Assembly (NCBI GenBank): GCA_905221605.1
Contig: CAJNDS010002762.1
Span: 191,907 to 255,906 of the forward strand
Source of the DNA: Symbiodinium natans
Lineage: Eukaryota; Sar; Dinophyceae; Suessiales; Symbiodiniaceae
Direction: 5' to 3'
Length of the DNA stretch: 64,000 nucleotides
Shown: piece after piece, positions 26,501-38,500 of the stretch
Layout of the letters: every line of letters starts with the position of its first letter
Numbering within the stretch: the stretch's first letter is position 1
Notes under the pieces: model-generated
Databases searched by the model: none
Seen by the model: only the letters and a program-made list of their open reading frames with translations
What the model was told of the DNA's origin: nothing
Position numbers and translations under genes: made by a program

Positions 26501-29500
26501 CCAGGCTCGTCGGCGGGTATTGCGAAACCTGGCTCGCGACAAACGGTTGATGGCCAGAATCTGCACTTGGGAAGCGCCACTTTCCGTAGTATTCATTCCA
26601 AAGCGAACCTCAAAGTCTCCTTGCTACTATATACCTATGAGGAACTGTGGAAACATGAAGGTGCAGGATGGTCTCATCTGGTAGGTCGCTCCATCATGCA
26701 AGAGCTGCTGACGTATACATGATCGTTCTACTGCCACAAATCTCTATGCCAGGCCTCATGTGTAGCATGCTGCTTGAGCTGCTCGCCGTTGGCTACCACG
26801 AGGGCACCCGCTTCCGTTTCGGCCATGGCAAACACAGAAGGAGTGAGTGAGCTAAACCCGATGCTCCCAACACAAACCGTAAGAATTTCGTGGTTGAGTG
26901 AGTTGGTGCTTTGGCCATCGCCCTTGTTGGCCAGTTTGCAAATGCCAGTGTACGGCCTGAAACTGAACATGAATAGCTATGGTTAAGGGCACATTGCCGT
27001 GCACTGCGCAATGTTTGGAGCTACTGAAGACTTGGAGGGGTGAGGTGGAGTATGGTACATGTTTACCTTTGCTCCTCTCAAGCCGCAGAGGATCCACAGC
27101 TGCGGAAAAGGTGCAACATGTCCACAGCTGGATGAGTTGCTTGGGCTGTTTTCATGACTGTTAGGAGTGTGGGCCAGAGTAAGGAGCTAGTCATCAGTGC
27201 CCGAGAACCAAGGCCTTGTAACAAACAAAAACAAGGGCTGTCATTTCGTTTTCGTCACAGCTCAGACAACAGCAGTCTGTTTGAACCCGATCCCTGAAGA
27301 TGATTGCGCACGTGCTCGCACCCCTATTTCTGATCCTAGAAATTGCCTTCTAGGCTTTCAATGCGCAGGGTTTGAGGGTGTGAGCTACTGCAGGCAGCGG
27401 AACTACAGTAGCAAGTAGCGTGACAAGGGCCGGGGCTGTGCCTTGAAATGGTTCTTTAGTAGGAAGGCTTCCCCGTACTAGCACACGCTTACCGCACCAC
27501 AGGACTCGCTCGACTGCTTTATGCCAGGTGATTTCCTGTAGCCCTAATCCCTAAACTGTAATCCCCGAAACTCCAAAACCTAAATCTTGAACCGCAGTCG
27601 AGGGTATGGCTTTGCGGACTTATATCAGAAAGCTCGAAATTCAGATTCGCCTCCAGGCTGAGCCACGGAAGCTACAGAAAAGCAAAGTGCTGCTGGCATA
27701 AGGCCGTGGGGTTTAGCACGAAGCCTCCTAACCTATTCGATCTAACTGTTTAGGGTTTAGGAGGCTTTGGTGGGGAATCATGTGGCAGTGAAGGGCTTTG
27801 TCAAGGGCAACCCTAAACCCTAAACCCTAAACCCTAAAGCCAAAACCCTAAACCCTGAACCCAAGGGCCGCCACCGAGGCCACCCGGCCATCTCTGGGCG
27901 CCCGACTTGAACGCGGCTTTCTCGACGTTCCAGCCGTGCCGCTCGAGTCAATCCTGCAGCACCATTGCTTAATCCCACAATAATAATGATAGAAACAATA
28001 ATCATGATAGTAATGATGACAACAATAACAGTAATAACAACAATGTTAATAAGAAGAATAAGAATAAGAATTAAAATCATAGAAATTGAAATAACAATGA
28101 TAATCATAATAATCATAGGTAGCAATGGAAGTACTACAAGCGGGTAGGTTAAGTCACATCTTTGCGTGTGAAGTCACATCTCCCCAGTGACACGCGGCTG
28201 CGAGCGAAGTCACATCATCCCGCGTAAAGTCGCATCACAGAGACGTACGTTGAAGCCTTTCCCCCTATGTGCACGCGCCGCACGCGCGTGTTCTCGACAC
28301 ATATGCAAAATACGCACTTGTCACCGCACGCCTGGGAGGGGAGCACATTTTTGTCAGCGTGAATAAGATTTCTGCTTGGGGGTGCAAGTGGGTTCTGACC
28401 AGTCTTGGAATTCGCGAATCCCCAGTGTGCACGCGCCCGAGATACGACTTTACACAAGAAGATACGACCTAACCTACCCGCTTGTAGGGAAGTACGAGGG
28501 ATTGGTAGGTCGTGGGAGCTTTGAATTTCAGAGTAGTTCAATTTTAGTCGCAAGGTCTCCAAAGGCCCTGGAAGCCAAACTCCACACAGCGAGCGTAGAG
28601 AACAAAAGTCCTGGGCCGGCAGCCTGCTCGCGTTGGTCATGGTCATGAAGAGCTGCACCTGTGGGCTATTCGAGGCTTCAGAGGCATAGGGGTCCCCAAA
28701 CCTACAATCTTCGGACTCTTACCGCTATACCCTGAACCATTCTTAAGGGTTCCATTGCACAAAGGTGCCTGTAGTACTGTATGCTCTAACTTGGGACACC
28801 AGAATGTGTGGAGCTCGGGGTGCTCGGGGTCTTGGGCCTTCAGGGCTTAGGGTTTCGGTGTGTCGCTGGAGCGACAGGGGACTCTCAAAAGATCCGGCTT
28901 CCCAGCTGCTCAGAAAAGGGACGGCCGAACCATTCTCAGTACCCACAACTCTCAAGGCTGGCACCCTAAGCAAGTCATCCACAAAAAAACAACCCAGTGC
29001 AAGTAGACCTTTGCATGATAAAGATGATCATGGTCTCGTGTTCGTTGACCTCTGCTTTGCCTTTCATCACAGCTGCCATGACATCAGGTGCTGTGATGCC
29101 AACACAGAGGGCTCACAAGTTCTCTCTGCGGTGCATTTTGGAGAAACCCGCATGCGGTCCAAGAACACGGGCTCGAAGACGGAGCACCAGCCAGAACGCA
29201 CACATGCGTACCCTACTTAAGTCATCCAGACACATCAGGGTTCAGCAGTAAGTGCCGTATTGGCAAGCTGCTTTGCATCTGCTTCCGCTGCAGAAGACAG
29301 CGGCGAGACAGACCAATAGTGAGCGTGGCATTTAGGGGCATGTGCTAGTCGAAGGACTTGGGGCGTTGACCTCTGCTTTCCCTTCATCACAGCTGCCATG
29401 ACGTCAGGTGCTGTGATGCCAACACAGAGGGCTCACAAGTTCTCTCTGCGGTGCATTTTGGAGAAACCCGCATGCGGTCCAAGAACACGGGCTCGAAGAC

Positions 29501-32500
29501 GGAGCACCAGCGAGAACGCACACATGCGCACCGAACTTACTTCATCCAGGCACATCATGACTCAGCAGTGAGTGCTGTATTGGCAGCCTGAGCACTAGCG
29601 AGAGTGCACATATGCGCACACTACTACTTAATCCAGACACGACATGACTCGTGGTTGAGTGAGTTGCTGCTTTGGCCGTCGCCATGCAATGGTGTGCGAG
29701 TCTACAGCCCGAGATGATTGAACGAATGAAAGCATATGAAAACATGGCAAAGCTAAATGTTTGGAGGCGCATGTGGACTGCGCAATGGAATGTTTGGAGC
29801 TCTGAAGACTCAGAGGGCAGGAGTATGGTACAACGTTTACCTTTGCCCTGCGAGCTCCAAAACCCCAAAACCCCAAAACCCCAAAACCCCAAAACCCCAA
29901 AACCCCAAAACCCCAAAACCCCAAAACCCCAAAACCCCAAAACCCCAAAAAAACCCCAAAACCCCAAAACCCCAAAACCCCAAGCCCCAAAGCCCCAAAG
30001 CCCCAAGCCCCAAAGCCCAAAAGCCCCAAAGCCCCAAAGCCCCAAAGCCCCCAAGCCCCAAAACCCCAAAACCCCAAACCCCCCAAAACCCCAAAACCCC
30101 AAAACCCCAAAACCCCAAAACCCCAAAACCCCAAAACCCCAAAACCCCAAACCCCAAAACCCCAAAACCCCAAAACCCCAAAACCCCAAAATCCAAAACC
30201 CCAAAACCCTAAAACGTTGTAATGCCTACCTGGTTTGGGCTGAGGCTTTGCAGTGGCGAGGATGCGGTGCCCAAGGTCTGCAACGGGGCATGAAGACAAC
30301 TGCTGGAAGATGAAGCTCCCCAGCGTATTAGAAATAGTTTTAATGACGTTGAAAGTTGTGTTAATTTATAGAAAAAGGAAGTAGATTCTGAGGACTTTGC
30401 AACATGTTGCAGCGCAGATCTGTAGCCAATCAGCACGAGTGCCCCGCTAAACCCCCCCCCCCCCCCAAAAATGAATCTAGCCTTCATGTGCAGCATCGAG
30501 ACCTCACTCCCAGATCCAGACTAACCTTATCCCGCCCAAAATCCTAAAGCCCCACATTCTCATGCTCCAGCCCCTAAACCCTAAACCTAAACCCTAAATC
30601 CTAAACCCTAAACCCGTGGCTGCTTGGCCTCGGGGAGATCAAGAACTGCCTGCCAGCTCCGACCTTCAAGAGCAAAACGTGCCCCCAGAGACTCCAAAGC
30701 CCCTTAATTAGGGAATATACCTTAAAGTATGATAGGAACCCTAATTTGATTCAGGTATATTCCTTGGGGTCTAAGCGATTCAGAAGCATCTGTCGCGAGT
30801 GTCGTGTCTCGACAGTGACATTTCTAGAGCCATTGCGGCTCTTTTCAACGATTTGTGTGTTCTGGAATCAGTTTACGGTCCTAGAAGTGAGTTGTGTGTG
30901 TTCTAGTCGTGTTGGGAATCCTTTGTGACTTCTCAAGTCGTGCATTCCAACACGCTTCAACCAGAGATGACTTCTGAATTTACTTGCGGCCATACCCTGG
31001 CTGACAATGTCCTTTCATGTCAACCAAGCTAAACCAATTCTAAGCCTCCAGTTTAGAGCTTAATTAGAGTTCGGGTCGCACCTTAAAGGAGCCTGCTGCA
31101 GACAGACGACCGAGTGCCCTGCACGCAGCTTTGCTCGAGGCGCTTCATCAACGGCCTCATCCCATCTGTCTGAATCTGTCTTATCTGCCGAACTTGTGAA
31201 ACAGCGCAACTGCATCCGCACACACTACCTTAAGCTCTGCAAACGTTGAGGGCTTCGATGGCCCCAAGCGACAGGGAAATACCAGGGCTCTTGTCGGTTT
31301 GAGGTCCTTAACCGCAGTGTGTTGGGCCGTTGGGCCTTTCGGGCTCTTTGGGCACTATTGGGTTCAAGGCTTTAAGAAAAGAGATTTTAAGATTGTAGAG
31401 CGCTGTTAACATTTGCTATTGAGTGGAGGCGCACACATCGCACTCCTTACGCAACATTTCCGACATGAGGCCTCGCTGCTGCTGCTTCGCCTGCCTCGCC
31501 GACACGATTGCGATCCAGTCAACAACTTGAACCTATACTCCCCTTAGAACCTTAATAAACACAATATTTTAATATCCTGTTGGGTTTGAAAGAAACAAAA
31601 AATACTTCCCAAGGGGGTATGGGAACCTTCACCATATGGAGCTTAACTCGGAAACTGCAGCCATGGGTTGCCAGGGTGGATCTGCTTTTGTGTTAGGTGA
31701 ACGTGTCAGGATATTGCCAGCACCGTCAGTGAAGCTAAGCAAGGGTCCAGCTACTTCTTACTAAAGCTCGAGATCATTCTGCCAGCACGACAACATGCAA
31801 TGTACAAAACCTTGTACTAACCTCGACTGAAAGCGGGGAGCAGGGTTCAACACTGCAGGGTTGTCGGCTCTTGTGCAATGATATCAGTCGAGCACGCTTC
31901 TGCAAAGCGCAAACAAAGTGGCACTCACATCAACTTATAAGACCGCTACAAGCTCATAAAACCATAGCTCGGCCGGTACCAGTTACCAGCAAAGAAGTTC
32001 GGGGTTTCCAGCATGCGGTGAAACTGAGTCCGGTGAACGCAAGCTGACCTTTATGTAAAGCAACCAAGAAAACCGGCCACCATGTAAGTGAGCGAAGCTG
32101 TGCAATCGCAGGTGCCTCTCGGCTGTATACAGCCCGGCGCGATCGAACTAATATGCACGGCAGATAGGTGATGAATCGTGCGACCCTACCTGGAGCCGAC
32201 GACAGCACTATCGGTCACTATCGGAGCCGTGCTCGAGACACTCATGCTGGACCGCGCTGTCACGCCAACATCATTGCTCCCGGAATGGGATACCGTAAAG
32301 CGAACTGCTAAGCAGAATCACCTGAAAAAAGGTGTGAATTTCAAACAACACCTTCGCGAATAGCTTCGAAGCATCGAATGAAGCACCCTGAGCCCTAACC
32401 CTAAACCCTAAACCCTAAACCCCAAAATAATCCTCCGCGCCTCCAAAGCGGCCTCGACGGCTGGGCCAAGGACGTCGGCCCCAGCGAGCAGCCGCCGCCT

Positions 32501-35500
32501 CACCCCGCAAGCTTTGGGGTTTGTTTGTTAGTGTTTAGGGTTTAGGGTTTATAGGGTTTAGGGTCTAGGGTCTAGGGTATAGGGTTTAGGGTTTAGGGTT
32601 TAGGGCGCTCAGAACCGTCCGAGTAACATGCAAAGAGAACCGGCCAACGCAAGCGGGACAGAGCAAAGGCACGGAAGAAGTAGCAAAGTGAAGGCAAGGT
32701 GGTCACTGCTCAAGCCTAAGACTTTCAGAGCCTCTGCATCCGCCGCATCAGCGCAAACAGCATGTCCCAGCGCTCGCCACCGGGTGACCGACCTACAATT
32801 GCTAGAGGTCCAACCTATCGTGCGAGCGCTCCTGCATGCGTTTTCTACACGAACCCCTCTCCTCATCCAGAGACTCTGGTGTTGTTTGCACGTGCGAAAC
32901 CGCAAAAGCTTGCACTCCCGCACCGACTCTAAGGACTTTAGGGGCCGACCAGCCCTCACGGACTTCAAAGGCTACTTTTAAAGTTGAATGGGTGCCGAAA
33001 CCATGCAAACCAAAAAAGAGCCTCGTCATCTTCAAAACTTTCAGGGGACTTTAAACAGCCTCATTAATGGAAATCATTTCACTGGGGAAATCACTGGATG
33101 AGAGCGAGGCCAAACAGCCCATAAGGGTCCTATGCACTTGGGACAATTCAAACGGTCGCTCACATCATGGCTTACCCGAATTGGGATACATAACTAAACC
33201 TCCTCTTACGGGTCAGAGATTCTACCGTGCGGGCCTGGGCTCGAAACTAAAGTTGAAGACTTCCCAAGGTGTTTTTTGAGTGGGGTCTTCAATGATGAAG
33301 ACAACGGGTGCCGAATCTACCTGACTCGGGTCGATTCACGCTGAACTGGTCGAATTTACAGAGACACGCAGATATCTTGGCGCTTAGACCTTCCTGGGGG
33401 TACGTGGGGGACCATATGCATACATATACATATACATACATGCGGAGAAGGGGTACCAGGAGCTCCAGATTAGCGCTCGTGGGTGCGCGAAAGCACGTCC
33501 ACCGGAGCTTGCGGGCTCAAGGAGGCTTCCGCAAGCTACTCGTAAGCGCTCAATGTCAGCAGCCCCAAGCCCCAACAGAATCTCGCTAGTGCTTGGGATC
33601 TAGACTGGGTTTGGGAAGCTATTTTTTGCTCACAAGTGGTGTATGGAACTGAATTTGTCCAGCATGTGTCTTGATCTTGCCTACTGAGGGGATTTAGGCC
33701 TAGACTGCCAGTGTCCACACGTTTGAGGGCGCACAGCCCACTGAGGCAATCCAAACCTCTAGATCCCTCTAAACTGCATTGATCCTCCCACCCCAAAGTC
33801 CAGTGCAACAAGGCGGACATCCCAGACACATGGCCAGGCACCAACAATTGGCACTGGGGACCGGACAGGCTGTCACAAGGGCATTGTAGGTCACCTGGTC
33901 CGCCAGGCAACTAGAAACTTTGAAGTGATAACCACTCACGAAACTTTCGCAGACCTTTGTTGCCGGGATACAGCGTGCTTGGTAGTCGCACTGCTGATGG
34001 GTCCGGGGCAGAAGATGCAGGGAATGCACAGTATGCTCAGAAGCTGTGCAGAGGCCCTCGAATTGAACTTGAGCTACAGAGGGAGTTCTACTGAGGGATC
34101 GGATCAAGGCGCGTTGCCATATCCAGAGTCCCATGCCTTGAGGGCGAGGTGGGGTCTGAAATATAGGAGCCCTTGAGCCCACGGAAGCCTCCATGCCGCA
34201 CTCTTCCACGGGGGTGAGTGCATCAAAGGCGACTGATGTGAAGGACCTTTTCTTTTGGACTGTGGAACCCTTGACTACCGAGACTGTCCGAGCCGACCCC
34301 AACACCTCACATCCCCAAGCCCCACGTCCTAGTCCTACAAACTCTGTGAACTCCGACATGTTCGGCATCAACGCCTTGTCTGGTGCTTCAACTTCGAGCC
34401 TGGGAGGGTGTGGAGAACTACTCCTTCAAAAAACCGGGCAAAATCTGACAAGGGTTGTGTTCTCTTCCCAGCTTTGCATTGCCTCAACTGGCAAAATCAA
34501 CAGGAGCTCCACACTTTCTCATAAGAATGCACAGCACCCAACATGCAGCTCCCACAAAGGGAGGCTTACCAGGATCGCAGGCTTGGGGCTCGGGATTCTA
34601 TTGAAAGAACACCCCCCAAAAGCACTCCAAGAGCATGCCGTAAGACCATTTTGGACCACTCCAAGAGGGCTGTTTAGGGTTTAGGGTCGCCCCCACCCCC
34701 GCAGCCCCGGGCAATGCGCGTTGCGGATGCTTAGGGGGTCGGGTTAGGTCCGGTCTTGGGTTGGACGTTGGTCGCGTCATGGTAGAGCTAAAAGGTTTCA
34801 TGTCGCACAGTTCAGTAGTAGGATTACTAGGTTTCTCCGGGGTCCGGTCGGGGTGGTAGGTTTGACTTCCAGTCGTGGCCCTGGAACCCGGGACGTGGGG
34901 AGGGAAGGAGACCGGGACTGCGCGTTGCAGGATAGCCAGAAGGTATGAGAGGGTCGGCCTTCCCCAACATAGGAACCCGTGTGGGTGGGTAAAGGAGATA
35001 GCCGAAGGCTACAGGCCCGAAGCCTCACCCTATAGGTGGCTTGGGTTCTGAGTAAGGTTTTGGCCCAGAACTGCCAAATGGCAGCCAGCAATCCGTCGGC
35101 CTACTCACCCATCCTAATCCCCTTTAAACCCGTACACAAGTAACGGCAACCGACCCTGGCTCAGAACCTCCACTTGTCTGTGTCTTAAGCATCTTGAGCT
35201 TTCGGCAGCGGAAACGAAGCTACTGCCACAGAGCCCCTGGCCCCAGCGCCAAGGCTTCGCTCAGCCGTCGTGCCTGCCAGGGACGTTTGCTTCACACATG
35301 TTAGTTTGAGGGTTAACGCCTAAATGGTTGAAGGCACAACTCCTTACCAGAAAGTTGTTTTGTCACATGAGCTGCTTACCCTGATTAATTGCAACTCCGA
35401 GGAGTGGCAAAACGATCAACCGAGGCCTGGAGCAATTAAGAGCACGTCATTGTCAGGCGAGTGCATTCTTGTGCTTTAACCCTGAGCCATGTGCTGATAG

Positions 35501-38500
35501 TGCAAATAGCAAGTGGCATGTAGTTAATGGACTAACAGGTGCAACTGACTGGGCTCTAGTTACTTTGTGATCTTCTGCTAAGTCATTGCCGAGTTTTCGG
35601 GGTCACAAACTCAACATCTCCAGAACTCCCAAGCCACATTGAAACGCACTGAGCAAGGCAATCTCTCAATCCCAATTTTAGAACACGCCAATGCATTTAC
35701 TCCTACAATTTTCCGCCCTCTCATTCCCAAAGCCCGCAAGTGTGCCTTCGCGCAAGCACTGATGCAAGCGTTGCTGATGGTTAGCAGCTCAGGGCCTGGC
35801 ATACGCACTTGCAGAAGAAGAAAGCATCAGGTACTCCTTCAAGTCTTGGGATATGATGGCCTCAAAGTAAACCGCCTACAGTTGGCACGAGCGAAAACTG
35901 GCAGCGACGCAGTGGTTTTGGTCGCAAACTTTACCATCCTTCATCCCATATGTCCAACATCATAGCTACAAATCCAACATACATAGACCTTAGCTAAACC
36001 CCGGCAGCCTTGCACTCAAATTGAGGACGGGGGCGCCTCGCATCTTTGGCAGGCACCTTCCGCAAATTTGCGATTGAGGCTTTCAGGATTTGAGTTTCAG
36101 GATTGTAGGGGGTCAGGTTGAAGGTGTAAGAAGGTGTAGGGTTTCAGCACTTTAAGGCCAGGGATTCCGGACGTGTCAGTCTTGAGGGGTCTTGTTCCGC
36201 CATGTTCGGAAGAGAATTCAGACCAAGACTGCTTCTCGAACAAAGCGAGGCAAGAAACCGACGTCAAAACGGGACCGGTGCGTTTTGGAAAATCCGGGGA
36301 GTCGTGCATTTGGCTAAGTTTGGATTAAGCCTGCTTCGAACAAGGGAGAGGTCATGGTCCGATGGAACAAGTTCCGAGTGCAAGGTTACGGGCTGGGGCA
36401 GCACTCGCAGATTGTCTGCTTCATTTGCAGCAAATAGATAAGGCACAGCATTGGGTGTTGCTTGGGATTTGGTGTTTCGAGATTGCTGGGATCAAGGAAA
36501 ATGTTTTTTGGGTGTTGCTGGCTGTATGGTAGGCTCGGGAGGCGTAATTTAAGGCAATTCCAACGATCCCGAGTGAACAACATCCTCCACTCCAAGTAGG
36601 ACTACCGGCTCAAGCTTTAGAACGTTGCAAACAACGCTTCGGGCTTCTGTGCTTTCTGCAATCGTACACGAAGCATGAGAAAAAGTGTTCCTGAGCTTCG
36701 AATTAAAAGTCGCACATAACTCATGACAAAAAAATATGTGAATCCCTGACCGCGCAGGGTCCGCCAAAAGTGTAACCTTTACTGGGAAGCCCTTGCAGCT
36801 TCGAGCCCCCTTATGTAGACCAATGAGATAGGGTTTGCGCAGCCCCCGCCAACCGTGAACTCGTTGCCAGCTATATGCCCTTGAGCTTCGAATCCTTTTC
36901 ACGGACCAATCAGATTTGGCTTGTGCAGCCACAGCTACCCGCACGGGCCTGCAATGCCTCTACCGGAAAGCTCATGTAGAAGCGAGTGAAAGGGCACTTG
37001 TACTGCCCTTTGCATAGCTGTCAGCAGGCATTGCCAACAGGCCCGACAACCGCGAAACGGTTACGGACTGGTTATTGAGAGCCATTGAGAGCCACCTTCC
37101 AACACCGTCGCCCGTCTGTGTCTCGCTGGCGTGCTTAGTCTCCCTGTTCCGTACCACTGGCCTGCTTCTCAAACATCAGAATTCGGCACAGTCGCGCATC
37201 CGAAGCCTGCTTATGCAGGGCGCTTTCCAGCAAACGCCCATCTGAGCCGCCGAGCATGAGCCGCCGATTATCTGGTTGTCCGACAGAGCTTCCCTGGCCT
37301 GCCTATGGAAGCCAAATTCTGGTACAGTCGCCTCCCAAACAGTCTTATGGAGGCCACATGTCGACAATGCTGTCTGCCTTTGGTCCCCCATGCCGTGAGC
37401 CCATCTTGTCGGGTGGGGGAATATGCAAATTTGAATATGTCAGACATGCAAGGGCCCGTGCAAGCACCCTAGTGCTGGCACTGACATTGCCGACAAAGCA
37501 TTATGAGTTGGCACATGCATGCGACAACAATCACAGTGCCGCCCAGCGAGTGCAAACAGTGGCCCGTGCCTCCTTGGCCTGCGTATTAAGGCATCTTTTC
37601 GATACAGCTCTGCTGTTCAGTCCACATTCCGGTACAGTTGCCCGCCTGAGCCTCCTTGGCTTGCTTATTCAGGGAGGATTCCGGTACGGTTGCCCGCCTG
37701 TTGTCCTGAAGGCTGTACTGCCTCAAAGCTGTACTGCCTGCTGTCCTGAGCACGTCGTGTCACATGATGCGAGCCACTCATTCCTGAAATCTACCAGTAA
37801 CAACCCACTTGTCGGATGAAGAACTACAACCTCAAAAGCCCATAAAGCCTGCAACGTCGCGGTCAAATCCTGTTGGTTTTCAAGCTGCAAAGCAGTATGC
37901 TTGCAGCCAAGCACGTTCATTGCTCTAGGGCTTGTGAAGTTTCAGGTGCGCCGGTTGAACTCGTGAAGGCCGGAGCATCGAAACAGCAGGTTCAACCCTC
38001 TCGTGCTGGCGCCTCTCTCGCTGTGAGGCTATCCACAACGCCCAGCCTTGATGCGGGATCTACGGAACCCGCTTTGCCGCCAACGTTTGGTATGTAAGGC
38101 TCTGCTTGAGCATTGATCGCTTGAGTATTCAAACGGTCGGATCGCCTTCATCATGTTTGATCACTGCCTAATACTATGACTGAGGGGAAATTGAGAACAG
38201 TGCGGGAGTGACAAGGCAACAAGGTGATGCCTGAAGGCACGACCGAGGAGGCAGTTTTCACCCCATGCATGAATGGCGCGACACATCTCGCCACATCTAT
38301 ACAATTCTTATCATGCGAACCATGCGGGCTTCAAGCTCGAAACTTCAACGAAACTCCCAAAACGCAACCTGTTGGTACTTTTTTCAACTTAGCCTAAACT
38401 TCGGCGACTCCGGATATGCTTCGCCGAGCATCCAGCACCACTGACTGCGCTTTTCGCAGGCGGAGGCCTTCAGCTCACTGAGGGGTCTTACGTTTAGGGG

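Noticed and set aside
29542-30313. 220-codon frames reading GFWGFGVLGF or PKTPKPQN
   Set aside because: Produced by the CCCCAAAA block on either strand.
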